A DNA stretch of 64,000 bases from Hyphomicrobiales bacterium. GTDB taxonomy: Bacteria; Pseudomonadota; Alphaproteobacteria; Rhizobiales; JACESI01. The notes under the pieces are model-generated. The model worked only from the letters and a program-made list of their open reading frames with translations, did no database searches and was not told the origin of the DNA. The stretch's first letter is position 1. Each line of letters opens with the position of its first letter. The stretch is from assembly GCA_013911885.1 (NCBI GenBank), contig JACESI010000010.1, forward strand, positions 25,760-89,759. The letters are read 5' to 3'. Positions 50,541 through 59,007 of this stretch are shown in pieces. Position numbers and translations under genes: made by a program.

Positions 50541-50576
50541 GTTGTAACAGGGCGATGCGGCGGGCATAATACGCCT

Positions 50577-50996
50577 ATGAGTGACGATAGCGAGACTCCG
50601 GAGACAGCCGAAATCCTGCGCGAGGCAGGCTTGCGGATCACGCGCCAGCGTGAGGCGATTGCCAGCGTTTTGCTTGAGGCGACAGACCATCCTGACGCCG
50701 AAGAGATTCTGACCCGCGCCCGGGAGCGCGATGCCAGTGTCAGTCAGGCAACAGCTTACCGCACGCTCGCGGTCATGGCGGAAAAGGGACTTTTGAGGTC
50801 GCATACATTTGACGGTGGCAGCAGCCGGTTCGAACTCGCTGACCGTCCGCATCACGATCACCTGATCGACATCGATACGGGCGACATCATGGAATTCGTC
50901 TCCGCCGAGATCGAAAGCCTGCAGCGAAAAATCGCGGCTGAATATGGCTATGAGATTGTCGCACACCGGCTGGAACTATACTGCCGGAAAAAGTGA
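50577..50996 (+). CDS. mur: Fur-family manganese-responsive regulator (Mur)
   Basis: 139 residues from ATG 50577. The winged helix (AEILREAGLRITRQREAIASVLLEATDHPDAEEILTRARE) and the metal region PHHDHLIDIDTGDIMEFVSAEIE match Fur; the structural-zinc CxxC pairs of Zur and of canonical Fur are absent and only one late Cys is present, as in alphaproteobacterial Mur. Its divergence from sitABCD supports manganese sensing. Fur or Irr are alternatives, but the context and the HHDH block favour Mur. Confidence 0.85.
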   Translation: MSDDSETPETAEILREAGLRITRQREAIASVLLEATDHPDAEEILTRARERDASVSQATAYRTLAVMAEKGLLRSHTFDGGSSRFELADRPHHDHLIDIDTGDIMEFVSAEIESLQRKIAAEYGYEIVAHRLELYCRKK

Positions 50997-51534
50997 CCAT
51001 CCATCGTGCGGGGATGTCATCGGCGGTGAAGCGTTCTTTCGAGACAAGGAGTGCCAACAGGTCAGTCACCCATCCGGCAAATGTGATCATCCCGAGAAGC
51101 GGCTTCTTTGATTGCCGATCTCGCGATGTCAGCGGGAGACGAGCCTGCGGCTGCCAAGACCGCAGTCAAAACATTATTGGATCGTGTCGCAACGACACCA
51201 AAGCCGGGATAGGATCGTCCGGATCGCCGCCGTTCTGTCCTTGTCGCAAGGATCAAAGAAGAGGGCGCCTTGCGATGGTCGCTTACGACCGACTGCTCCC
51301 CGATCCAATCCAGTGTGGGCATAATATGTCCTGTTTGGGTTTGGCAGGTCCAATAAAACGCCATTTAACAAGATCGCCTGCAACGGGATTCAGTCGTATC
51401 GACCGGTGCTGCAACGCCGTTCAAAAGGACGAACACCCTTGTAAATGTGGCAGCAAGAGTAATTTCCCGAGACGGGCGACCAGAGACCCTCGATAAAGCT
51501 TGAATTCAATTTATATATCGATTAATCATGAAAT
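50997..51534. other. Intergenic region with a possible decayed coding remnant
   Basis: About 540 bases without a convincing gene. On the minus strand (51364-51062) a frame includes MPTLDWIGEQSVVSDHRKAP, which recalls the N-terminus of type III-like DNA methylases (MPTLDWIG..VVNHHR), but the rest does not match and it is too short. The palindrome GATTAATC at 51520-51527 just before arsR could be part of an ArsR operator. Confidence 0.4.
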
Positions 51535-51867
51535 ATGGATTCAATACAGGTAACCTTCGCGTTCTCTGCCCTTAGCCAATTCACTCGGCTGGAGGTGCTG
51601 CGCTTGCTGATCAAAGCGGGCGCCGTCGGCATGCATGCCGGTGAGATCGGCGAGGCCATGGAAGTGCGCCAGAACACGATGTCGACCAATCTGAACATCC
51701 TTCTTCGGGCTGGGCTTGTCCGCAATGAGCGGGAAGGACGCGCCATCCGTTACTTCGCGGACTTTGAAGGAATTCGCGGCATGCTTTCTTTTCTCATGAA
51801 AGATTGTTGCGGCGGAAAACCGGAACTTTGTGAACCAATTCTCGATGCCCTGGTCTGCGACTGCTGA
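51535..51867 (+). CDS. arsR: ArsR-family metal(loid)-responsive repressor
   Basis: 110 residues with the ArsR winged helix FSALSQFTRLEVLRLLIKAG..MHAGEIGEAMEVRQNTMSTNLNILLRAGLV. The C-terminus carries CCGGKPELC, a CC-x6-C cysteine set of the kind that binds As(III) or Sb(III) in some ArsR proteins, and two more cysteines at the end. It lies nine bases before an arsenate reductase gene. GATTAATC just upstream may be its operator. Confidence 0.88.
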   Translation: MDSIQVTFAFSALSQFTRLEVLRLLIKAGAVGMHAGEIGEAMEVRQNTMSTNLNILLRAGLVRNEREGRAIRYFADFEGIRGMLSFLMKDCCGGKPELCEPILDALVCDC

Positions 51868-51876
51868 GGTTTAAAT

Positions 51877-52377
51877 ATGCCTGACAAACCATTCAACGTG
51901 CTTTTCCTTTGTACCGCAAATTCAGCCCGGTCGATCTTGGCTGAAGCCATACTGACCCGAGAGGGTTCCGGTCGGTTTAAAGCCTATTCAGCTGGCTCCC
52001 AACCGAGGGGAGAAGTTCATCCGCAGGCAATCGCCCTTTTGAAGAAGACAAACCACGATATCTCCTTTGCCCGCTCCAAGGATTGGGCAGAGTTTGCGCT
52101 CCCCGATGCGCCGAAAATGGATTTCGTGTTCACAGTTTGCGACAATGCAGCAAATGAAACATGCCCGGTCTGGCCAGGGCAACCGATATCTGCGCATTGG
52201 GGTGTTCCCGATCCTGCCGCTCTTGCGGGAAGTGATACGGAGGTAGCACTTGCCTTCGCAGATACCTATCGGATGCTAAGCCAGCGCATTTCGATCTTTT
52301 GCTCACTGCCCCTGGAAAGCATTGACAAGCTTTCGCTGAAGCAGCGTCTTGACGCGATCGGTAAAGCCAGAACATGA
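51877..52377 (+). CDS. arsC: Thioredoxin-type arsenate reductase (low-molecular-weight phosphatase fold)
   Basis: 166 residues. The catalytic loop FLCTANSARSILAEAIL has CX5R, the redox cysteines are in VCDNAANETCPVWPG, and VPDPAAL contains the general acid Asp. These define the ArsC family that reduces arsenate to arsenite with thioredoxin. No arsenite pump (ArsB or Acr3) follows; the operon appears to end here. Without a pump the reductase alone would raise internal arsenite, so the cassette is either truncated or depends on a pump encoded elsewhere. Confidence 0.92.
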   Translation: MPDKPFNVLFLCTANSARSILAEAILTREGSGRFKAYSAGSQPRGEVHPQAIALLKKTNHDISFARSKDWAEFALPDAPKMDFVFTVCDNAANETCPVWPGQPISAHWGVPDPAALAGSDTEVALAFADTYRMLSQRISIFCSLPLESIDKLSLKQRLDAIGKART

Positions 52378-52515
52378 TCTGATCGAGGTCAGCGCGTTGC
52401 AGAAGACATTGCCACATTCTGACTTTTGATGGCAATCTGCAAGTGCAGCTATATTATCCAGCACCGCGCCGCCAGTCGGTCGCGTCGCTACGCGATCGGA
52501 TTGCACGGGGTCTGA

Positions 52516-52551
52516 GGGGGGCGGCGTGTGATGAAAGTAAAGCTTGATCAT
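52516..52551 (-). pseudogene. Possible N-terminal stub of a second glutathione transferase
   Basis: Just after the glutathione transferase stop, a ribosome site (AAGGAAT) precedes ATG 52551 and the codons MIKLYFHHTPP, close to the beta-1 strand start of many glutathione transferases (MIKLYxHxxPNP). Within about a dozen codons the similarity is lost. It may be the remnant of a downstream gene of the same operon removed by a deletion. Very short, so tentative. Confidence 0.25.
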
Positions 52552-52563
52552 GGGCATTCCTTT

Positions 52564-53256
52564 CTAGTTCCGGTTCCGCCAATGCGGGGGATAGGTTGAA
52601 GAAAAGCCCGGCAACGCCTCGATGCGGTCACGCCAGGCGTCGAAAACCGGCCGGTTATCGAGCAGCGCCCGCGTTGCTGTCGGCAATGCGCCGTCTGCTG
52701 ACGATTTATCGATGGCGCGCGCGAGCCAGGCGATACCGGGATAGAGGACGCAATCGGCGGCTGTCGGCCTGTCGCCGGCGAGGAAGGAGCGCCCATGCAG
52801 CCCTTCCTCCAGCAAGTCAAGCTCCGCCGATGCCATTTCTGTCGCTGAGGAGAGTTCCGGAATTCGCGCGCTGATCTGATTACGGAATATCGCTTGTGCC
52901 ACAGTCGTAATGGCAGGTCGCAGGGTGCTCTCGAAATCCATGACCTTCTGCCAGATCTCGGCGGCGGCGGCGGGATCAGCGCCGAAAATCGGGCGCTCCG
53001 GCCATCGCGCATCGAGATAGGCGAGAATGGCGACGGACTCGCGCACGACCACGTTGCCGTCGCGCAAAGTGGGGACCTGGCCGCGCGGATTGAGTGCGAG
53101 ATAAGCTGCGGTCTTGTGCGCCGATGACGATGCATCGAGCAGCCGGGACTCATAGTCGATCCCCTTGATCGCCAGCGCCAGCATGACGCGCCAGGACGGC
53201 GGGCTGCCGCTGATCCAGAACAGTTCCGGCCGAGCAATGGCGTTCGAGACGGTCAT
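52564..53256 (-). CDS. Glutathione S-transferase family protein
   Basis: 230 residues. The N-terminal thioredoxin-like domain begins PELFWISGSPPSWRVMLALAIKGIDYE and continues with LNPRGQVPTLRDGNVVVRESVAILAYLDARWPE, the gamma-glutamyl (ESVAI) contact. The C-terminal helical domain includes FLAGDRPTAADCVLYPGIAWL. The catalytic Ser lies in SPPS. It conjugates or reduces electrophiles with glutathione. Its start overlaps the stop of the dehydrogenase gene (ATGA), so the two are coupled. Confidence 0.9.
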   Translation of the reverse strand: MTVSNAIARPELFWISGSPPSWRVMLALAIKGIDYESRLLDASSSAHKTAAYLALNPRGQVPTLRDGNVVVRESVAILAYLDARWPERPIFGADPAAAAEIWQKVMDFESTLRPAITTVAQAIFRNQISARIPELSSATEMASAELDLLEEGLHGRSFLAGDRPTAADCVLYPGIAWLARAIDKSSADGALPTATRALLDNRPVFDAWRDRIEALPGFSSTYPPHWRNRN

Positions 53257-54146
53257 CGCGCGTTCTTTTCCGCAAACGGCTCGTTTGCCGCCTCTTCGCC
53301 ACGATAGAGCTGAACGATCCCCGTGATATTGTCAGCGCCAAGTCCAGCGCTCACGCCGCGGCGATAGACGACGCCGGCTGCGCCGCTGACCGGCGTCTCG
53401 ACAGCGATAGTCGGCGTGGATGCATCGATGAGTCCGAAATCCTTCGCTACGAGATCAATCGGAAATGCCGGCGTGAAATTGCCCGCGAGCATAGCTGCTG
53501 CGGCAGCCTTCGCCGCAGGACTCGCAACCGGCGTCGCGCCGAGGATTTCGACGGCTTTCGCTGCATCGATGCCGCTCGCACGCGCCAGCCCGATGAGTTC
53601 CGCCAGCACCGCGACCTGAACACCGAAGAGAGCATTGACCATCAGCTTGACGGTCGCGCCGGCGCCATTGCCGCCCGCGTAGTGAATGGCGCCGCCCATC
53701 GCCTCCAGCGCCGGACGCGCGGCTTCAACGGCTTGCTCGCGTCCGCCAACCATGAAAATCAGTTGACCGGCCTCCGCTTGGGGGCGTGAGCCTGCGAGCG
53801 GCGCATCAAGAAATTGCCGGTCCGCATTACGGAACGCCGCCGCAAGTTCTTTCACGTAGGGGAGAGACAGGGTCGAGCACTCGACGCCAATGGCGTCGTC
53901 AGACATAGCTGCAAGCGCGCCGCGTTCGCCTAGCCAGACATCGCGCGACGCGGCGTCATCGCGAACCATCGAAATGACAAGGTCCGCACCCTCCGCTGCG
54001 GCGGTGGGCGTGGGCGCACGAACAGCTCCTTCTGGCGTCGCGCGCGCCTCGGACCGGTTCCATACGGTCAGTTCGTGGCCTGCGGCGCAAAGGCGGGTCG
54101 CCATGCGCGAGCCCATCGCGCCGAGCCCAAGAAAAGCTATTTTCAT
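53253..54146 (-). CDS. 3-hydroxyisobutyrate dehydrogenase-type NAD(P)-dependent oxidoreductase
   Basis: 297 residues. The Rossmann motif is KIAFLGLGAMGSRMATRLCAAGHELTVWNRS. The family substrate block DAPLAGSRPQAEAGQLIFMVGG (the usual DAPVSGG variant) and the catalytic Lys segment GAGATVKLMVNALFG follow. The C-terminal domain is helical. It belongs to the beta-hydroxyacid dehydrogenase family; the true substrate cannot be named. It is coupled to the glutathione transferase gene, suggesting a shared detoxification role. Confidence 0.88.
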   Translation of the reverse strand: MKIAFLGLGAMGSRMATRLCAAGHELTVWNRSEARATPEGAVRAPTPTAAAEGADLVISMVRDDAASRDVWLGERGALAAMSDDAIGVECSTLSLPYVKELAAAFRNADRQFLDAPLAGSRPQAEAGQLIFMVGGREQAVEAARPALEAMGGAIHYAGGNGAGATVKLMVNALFGVQVAVLAELIGLARASGIDAAKAVEILGATPVASPAAKAAAAAMLAGNFTPAFPIDLVAKDFGLIDASTPTIAVETPVSGAAGVVYRRGVSAGLGADNITGIVQLYRGEEAANEPFAEKNAR

Positions 54147-54202
54147 ATCAGTCTCCGTTTAATTCCAATCAGGCAGCGGCGTGAGCTGCCGCTGCTTCAG
54201 CG

Positions 54203-54832
54203 TCAGGTGGCGATACTGGCGATAAGGTTATCGATGTCCGCTTTGGCTCGCGCCATTCCGGCCTGGACAGTTGCGGAATCCGCCGTCGTCGCCTGAACGG
54301 CGATGAAGTGAATCGTCGAAACGCCAAGGAATTTCAAGAGGAAGTCGAGATAAGGTTCGAGGAAATTCGCGACGCGGAAGGGGCCGCCTTCCTCGTAGCC
54401 ATGGGCGCCATAGGCGGCACAGACGATAGCTGTGTCTGGCTTTGCAAGGCCGCCGAAATTGGCGCCGTCGAACGAGAAAGTGTGGCCGATCCTGACGATC
54501 TGATCGATCCAGGCTTTAAGACTTGCCGGTACGCCAAAATTGTAGATCGGTGCGGTAATGAGCAATGTGTCAGCAGCCTGCACCTCACCGATCAGCTTGT
54601 CGGAGAGCGCCGTCGCCGTCGTCAGTTCCGCTGTCATGCCGTCGGCAGGCGTGTAGAACCCCGTGATCGTATCCTGTCGGATCTGCTCGATCGGTTCTTT
54701 CGCCAGATCACGGCGAACGAGTTGGCCATCCGGCCGGGCCGTCTTCCATTTGGTTTCGAAATAATCGCCAAGTTCACGGGACTGGGACCCAGTCACGCGA
54801 GAACTTGAATCAATACGCAGAATTCTTTTCAT
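54203..54832 (-). CDS. azoR: FMN-dependent NADH azoreductase
   Basis: 209 residues of the flavodoxin-like AzoR family: RILRIDSSSRVTGSQSRELGDYF (phosphate loop), APIYNFGVPASLKAWIDQIVRIGHTF (FMN binding) and AAYGAHGYEEGG. It reduces quinones and azo compounds. It is divergent from a LysR regulator and the 103-base gap holds a perfect palindrome, so it is probably controlled by that regulator. It precedes the dehydrogenase gene on the same strand (56-base gap). Confidence 0.92.
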   Translation of the reverse strand: MKRILRIDSSSRVTGSQSRELGDYFETKWKTARPDGQLVRRDLAKEPIEQIRQDTITGFYTPADGMTAELTTATALSDKLIGEVQAADTLLITAPIYNFGVPASLKAWIDQIVRIGHTFSFDGANFGGLAKPDTAIVCAAYGAHGYEEGGPFRVANFLEPYLDFLLKFLGVSTIHFIAVQATTADSATVQAGMARAKADIDNLIASIAT

Positions 54833-54874
54833 CGCCGATGCCTCGCCGTGGGGTGTGAGATGCCGTTAATCTAG

Positions 54875-54886
54875 TTGATGCATCAA
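54875..54886. promoter_or_regulatory. LysR-type palindrome between azoR and the LysR gene
   Basis: TTGATGCATCAA is a perfect 12-base palindrome, and a matching half TTGCATCAA lies at 54928-54936 over the LysR start codon. This arrangement fits a LysR recognition site plus an autoregulatory site. Confidence 0.6.
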
Positions 54887-54935
54887 AGGCGATAAATGAT
54901 TTGTCTTTCATCTCGGTGATGCGCATATTGCATCA

Positions 54936-55835
54936 ATGGATACGCGGTTTCTGACCATCTTTCTTGAGGTTGTTCGCAGCGGAGGTTTTGCTGCGGCCGC
55001 CCGCAATCTCGACCAGGACCCGTCTTCAATTTCCAGGTCAATCGCGGCGCTGGAGGACCAGCTTGGCGCCCGGCTGTTTCAGCGGACAACGCGCAAGGTC
55101 TCGCTAACGGAGGCCGGCGGCCATTTTGCCGCCAGGATCGAGCCGATCCTCGCAGAGCTGGATCAGGCCCGCGAGGACATTCGTACCGACAGCGCCAAAC
55201 CGAAGGGTAAGCTCAGCCTCAGCGCCTCGGTGGCTTTCGGGCAGGTCTGCGTGATGCCTCATGTTTCAGCGTTTTTGGAACGCTATCCCGAGATTGATCT
55301 CGATCTGAAGTTTACGGACCGCAATGTCGACTTGGTCGCAGAGCATGTCGACCTGGCTATCCGCCTTGGCCCGTCCGTCGGCGTCGATGTCATTGCCGCG
55401 AAATTGAGGAATACCCGCTATCGCGTGTGCGCAAGCCCCGAGTATCTTCGCAAACACGGAAAGCCGCGGCGCCCGCGCGAACTTACGAACCATCGCTGTG
55501 TATGTTTCGACCTGCCGGATTTCAGGACGCGTTGGTCGTTCAAGCTGGACGGCGGTGCAATCGAAGAGATAGGCGTCACGCCGCGCATCACGGTCTCCGG
55601 CGCACTCGCACTGAGGGACGCAGCGTTAGCAGGTCTCGGCCCCGCGCTGCTGGCCGACTGGCTCATTGGTGGTGATCTGAGTGATGGAACGCTGATCGAT
55701 TTGTTCCCAAAGCACGATGTGACCGCGACAACCTTCGATACTGCAGCCTGGCTGCTCTATCCTAGCCGCATATTTCTTCCACGGAAGACTCGGGTCCTGA
55801 TCGATTTTTTGCGCAAGCGATTGGGGTCGATGTGA
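54936..55835 (+). CDS. LysR-family transcriptional regulator
   Basis: 299 residues. The HTH is RFLTIFLEVVRSGGFAAAARNLDQDPSSISRSIAALEDQLGARLFQRTTRKVSLTEAG. The effector domain follows with KGKLSLSASVAFGQVCVMPHVSAFLERYPEIDLDL and CVCFDLPDFRTRW. It belongs to the large PecT/DsdC-like subgroup commonly placed divergently from an azoreductase or other quinone-detoxifying enzyme. It probably senses a quinone or aromatic ligand. Confidence 0.9.
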   Translation: MDTRFLTIFLEVVRSGGFAAAARNLDQDPSSISRSIAALEDQLGARLFQRTTRKVSLTEAGGHFAARIEPILAELDQAREDIRTDSAKPKGKLSLSASVAFGQVCVMPHVSAFLERYPEIDLDLKFTDRNVDLVAEHVDLAIRLGPSVGVDVIAAKLRNTRYRVCASPEYLRKHGKPRRPRELTNHRCVCFDLPDFRTRWSFKLDGGAIEEIGVTPRITVSGALALRDAALAGLGPALLADWLIGGDLSDGTLIDLFPKHDVTATTFDTAAWLLYPSRIFLPRKTRVLIDFLRKRLGSM

Positions 55836-56152
55836 GGCGCAGCTCTTTCCATCGTTCCATCGGTTGCAAGTGATTCTGCATCACATTCTGCCGGGGTGCC
55901 AAAGTCTGCGAACGCACCGCCGCTAACGCGACTTTCGTCTGGCCCGGAAAACGAGAATTGAAATTTTCTAGTGGGAGGTGGCGCACCGCGCAGGACAAGC
56001 ATAACGAATACGTGTTGCCATTCGTACTACTCTAGAGCCGTCTAGAACTGTCGCATCTAGCCTCTCACAGCCGGGTATTACCCGAGACGCTACAGCCTGA
56101 GCCGGCCATTGAAGCTAACCAAACAAACAGAAAGAATCGTGATTGACAAATC
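55836..56152. other. Intergenic region, no supported gene
   Basis: About 320 bases between the LysR gene and the next TetR operator. No family similarity is seen in any frame. A consensus-like TTGACA at 56143-56148 is the probable -35 box of the TetR promoter. Confidence 0.45.
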
Positions 56153-56168
56153 ATGAATGTTCGTTCAT
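56153..56168. promoter_or_regulatory. Probable operator of the 56206 TetR gene
   Basis: ATGAATGTTCGTTCAT is a 16-base dyad with six of eight positions symmetric. It follows TTGACA by four bases, i.e. lies in the promoter spacer, and is 37 bases before the tetR start. This makes the TTG at 56143 a promoter element, not a start codon. Confidence 0.6.
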
Positions 56169-56205
56169 CAATAGGCTAACTCTTCAACCTTCCACTTTAA
56201 TAGGC

Positions 56206-56811
56206 ATGGCTCTTAAACCTTCCACTGTCGGCCGCCCGCGCGAGTTCAACCAGGACATCGCTCTATCGAACGTCGTGGACGTCTTCTGGCGGAAAGGATT
56301 TAGCGCCACGAACTACGCCGACCTTGAGCAGGCGACTGGGCTGCACCGGCAGAGCCTCGTCTACGCTTTCGGCGACAAGCGCTCGTTGCTCCAGGCTGCT
56401 CTTAACCATTACGCCGGCAAGCGCGTCAGCGCCGTCGTCGAGGAACTCGACCGCACCGACATCGCGCCGATCGACGCCGTCACCAACGTGTTCGCGATGT
56501 GGCTTGAGGACGCCCGGCGCGCAGCGTCGCCCGGATGTCTGCTGGTCAACACTGCGGGTGAAGTTGGACGGAGGGATGCCGAGTTGACCAAGATTCTCGA
56601 GGGGGCGACGGAGCGCCTTGTGACCGCCTTCGAGAAAGCGTTTGCTCGCGCGAAAGCTGCGGGTCAGATGGCCGCTGTGATCGACGCTAAGGCTATGGCG
56701 CGCATGGCAGTCGCGCTCGGAGACGGCGCGCTCCTGCGCAGTCGTTCCTCTGGCGACCCGGAGTTCGCCGGGCAGGCGTTTTCCGCTTTCCTGAAGCTAC
56801 TGAAGAACTGA
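56206..56811 (+). CDS. TetR-family transcriptional regulator
   Basis: 201 residues from ATG 56206. The HTH is NVVDVFWRKGFSATNYADLEQATGLHRQSLVYAFGDKRSLLQAAL. The C-terminal block PGCLLVNTAGEVGRRDAELTKIL is typical of the TetR_C_33-like group, whose members control efflux and hydrolase genes. It is followed on the same strand by an SMR transporter and an alpha/beta hydrolase. Confidence 0.9.
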   Translation: MALKPSTVGRPREFNQDIALSNVVDVFWRKGFSATNYADLEQATGLHRQSLVYAFGDKRSLLQAALNHYAGKRVSAVVEELDRTDIAPIDAVTNVFAMWLEDARRAASPGCLLVNTAGEVGRRDAELTKILEGATERLVTAFEKAFARAKAAGQMAAVIDAKAMARMAVALGDGALLRSRSSGDPEFAGQAFSAFLKLLKN

Positions 56812-56890
56812 GCGAACCCGCCAGACCGGAGGTCACTTCCATGTACATGATTTATGACCAACCAGTCACAAACGTAGGTGCGATCGAACG

Positions 56891-57217
56891 ATGAATGTCG
56901 CGTGGGTTTATCTGCTCGTGGCCGCGGTGTTCGAGATCATGTTTGCGATGAGCATGAAGGCTTCCGACGGGTTCACCCGCTTCTGGCCGTCGATCGCAAC
57001 CATCCTCGGCGTCATCGGCGGGATCGGTTTCTTGACGCTGGCGCTCCGGACGCTGCCGGTCTCGGTCGGCTATCCGGCCTGGGTCGCGGCCGGAGTGTTG
57101 GGATCTGTTGTCCTCGGTCACCTCGTCTTTGGCGAAAGCCTCTCGCCTCTCAAGCTCGCCAGCGCTGCCGTCATCATCCTTGGCGTCGCCGGACTCAAGC
57201 TGGCGTCCAACCAATGA
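56891..57217 (+). CDS. Small multidrug resistance (SMR) family transporter
   Basis: 108 residues with four hydrophobic segments (about 4-22, 34-52, 58-78, 86-103). The membrane-embedded Glu is in YLLVAAVFEIMFAMSMKAS (residue ~14), and GYPAWVAAGVLGSVVLGHLVFGE fits segment 3. The SugE/Gdx subgroup (guanidinium or drug) and EmrE subgroup cannot be separated by eye. It lies 79 bases after tetR, and a single SMR gene implies a homodimer in both membrane orientations. Confidence 0.9.
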   Translation: MNVAWVYLLVAAVFEIMFAMSMKASDGFTRFWPSIATILGVIGGIGFLTLALRTLPVSVGYPAWVAAGVLGSVVLGHLVFGESLSPLKLASAAVIILGVAGLKLASNQ

Positions 57218-57347
57218 CGCGGGCGGGGCACGGCCAAAGAGAGTTCGCCAGCGTCGACCGTGAACGCTTCGCGGTCGGCACTGGAATGCCTCTCGCACCG
57301 TAGGCCTTTCCGGTCCGATCGCCGCACGAATCACCAAGAGGACATTC

Positions 57348-58259
57348 ATGAACCACCGCGAATTCATCACCCGCCAGGAAACGATCGATCTCGACGGCCT
57401 CGCGCACGTGCCGATCAAGATCGCCTACACAGACTTGGGCAAAGGCGCCCCTCTGGTCGTGCTGCACGGTATCCCGACCTGGTCATACCTTTACCACGCT
57501 GTGATCGATCGTCTCGCTCGCCACCACAGGGTGATCGCTCCCGACTTCATCGGGCACGGGATGTCGGACCAGCGCGACATGTTCGACCGGTCCCTCGTCG
57601 CGCAGCGTGCGATGGTGGTGCGGCTGTTGGACGCTCTCGGGCTCGAGCGCGCGACGCTCGTTGGGCACGACACGGGCGGAGGCGTCGCTCTCATGATGGG
57701 GGTTGAGAACCCGGAGCGCGTCGAGCGCCTCGTGCTCTCCAACATCGTCGCCTACGATAGCTGGCCAATCGACGACATGATCAGCGTCGGCCACCCGGGC
57801 TGGAAGACGAAGTCGAACGCCGCGATTCGCGAGTTCCTCGTTGCCGGGTTCAAGGACGGCTTGTCTCGGAAGGATCGCCTCACGCCCGAGTTCGTCGAGG
57901 GGATCATCGCGCCGTACATAACCGACGTCGGCAAGATCAGCCTGATTCGCAACGCCTCGGCGCTCAACACCAGCCACACCACCATGCTCGTCGATCGCCA
58001 CGCCGGGATTAAGGCCCCGACACTCCTTGCCTGGGGCGTCGATGATCCTTGGCAGCCGATCACCGACGGCGAGCGCCTGGCGCGCGACATACCAGGCGCA
58101 CGCCTCGTGCGCATCGAGAATGCCTCGCACTGGGTGCCGCAGGACGCCCCCGAGGACTGGGCGAATGCCGTGCTGGCCTTCACGTCAGGATGCGCAGCGG
58201 GTCCGCTTGATCGGACGCACGGAGTCTCCGCACCACCGCCAGCACAGCCTCTCACGTAA
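57348..58259 (+). CDS. Alpha/beta hydrolase with Asp nucleophile (dehalogenase/epoxide-hydrolase type)
   Basis: 303 residues; AGAGGA lies six bases before ATG. The HGIPTWSYLYH segment is the oxyanion-hole region of haloalkane dehalogenases, the nucleophile elbow is LVGHDTGGGVALMM with Asp rather than Ser, and the catalytic His is in ENASHWVPQDAPE. These point to the haloalkane dehalogenase / epoxide hydrolase branch. The C-terminal ~25 residues are low-complexity. It is the third gene after tetR and may degrade the compound that the regulator senses. Confidence 0.87.
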   Translation: MNHREFITRQETIDLDGLAHVPIKIAYTDLGKGAPLVVLHGIPTWSYLYHAVIDRLARHHRVIAPDFIGHGMSDQRDMFDRSLVAQRAMVVRLLDALGLERATLVGHDTGGGVALMMGVENPERVERLVLSNIVAYDSWPIDDMISVGHPGWKTKSNAAIREFLVAGFKDGLSRKDRLTPEFVEGIIAPYITDVGKISLIRNASALNTSHTTMLVDRHAGIKAPTLLAWGVDDPWQPITDGERLARDIPGARLVRIENASHWVPQDAPEDWANAVLAFTSGCAAGPLDRTHGVSAPPPAQPLT

Positions 58260-58326
58260 TGGCCCTTGAGTTCTCGGGGACCGATTGAAGCGCCATTCAC
58301 CACCACAAATCTGACGGAGCGACGAC

Positions 58327-58640
58327 ATGAACTTTACCCTGCACGACCTGACGCCGCCCCTGCGGAGACGCAGTCGAAACTGGAGGCTACGCAACGTTCC
58401 TTCGCCATGATCCCAAACCTTGAACGCGTCATGGCCGAGTCACCGTTGCTGCTCCAAGGTTACAGCATCCTGTGGGATCTGCTCGAGAAATCGAGCTTTT
58501 CGGGGATCGAGCAGCAAGTCGTCTATCAGACGGTGAATGTCACCAATGAGTGCCACTACTGCGTTCCGTGGCACACCAAGCTGTCGCGACTTTCCAAGAT
58601 GGCGCCCGCCGACGTCCACGCCCTTCGCAGGCGTCTTCAC
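58327..58640 (+). pseudogene. Carboxymuconolactone decarboxylase-like gene, frameshifted and truncated
   Basis: ATG 58327 opens MNFTLHDLT, then a base is missing near 58353-58356. The other frame continues as APAETQSKLEATQRSFAMIPNLERVMAE and includes ECHYCVPWHT, the CxxC-H redox site of the AhpD/CMD family. The similarity ends near PADVHAL, followed by unrelated sequence that belongs to the next remnant. So the gene has lost both frame and 3' end. It lies downstream of the hydrolase gene and once extended that operon. Confidence 0.75.
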
Positions 58641-58680
58641 CGCCGAAAGCCAGACCGGCTTCGTTCGTGGGCTGCAAAAG

Positions 58681-59007
58681 ATGTGGGAACGCATCCGCGC
58701 AAAGGCCGACCTGGACGAAGACACATTCAGGAATGCCCCGCCGCGCGATACGGAATACACGATCTGGTTGGACGGGATGAGCAGCTTCGGCCTTCGCATC
58801 CGGCCGAGCGGTGCCAAGTCCTACATCGTCATGTTCCGCATCAGAGGCAACCGCAGGCCCTACAGGCTGACACTTGGCAAGGCGACCGACATCCCGTTCG
58901 ACACCGCCAAACGAATGGCCAAGATCGCACGGATGGAGGCCTTGGCCGGAAATGATCCACGCGGGGTGCACAAAAGCGGTGAATTGCTGAAACGCGCGAA
59001 AATCTGA
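58681..59007 (+). pseudogene. Integrase fragment, N-terminal arm-binding domain (DUF4102-type)
   Basis: From ATG 58681 about 108 residues. The segment TEYTIWLDGMSSFGLRIRPSGAKSYIVMFRI, then RPYRLTLGKATDIPFDTAKRMA and ALAGNDP, matches the arm-type N-terminal domain of tyrosine integrases from genomic islands. The frame stops soon afterwards, without the core-binding or catalytic domains. It joins the truncated CMD gene directly, so it marks the left edge of the restriction-modification island. Confidence 0.75.

Noticed and set aside
51062..51364. Type III-like DNA methylase gene on the minus strand
   Set aside because: Only about 20 residues at its start recall such enzymes; the SAM and catalytic motifs are absent.
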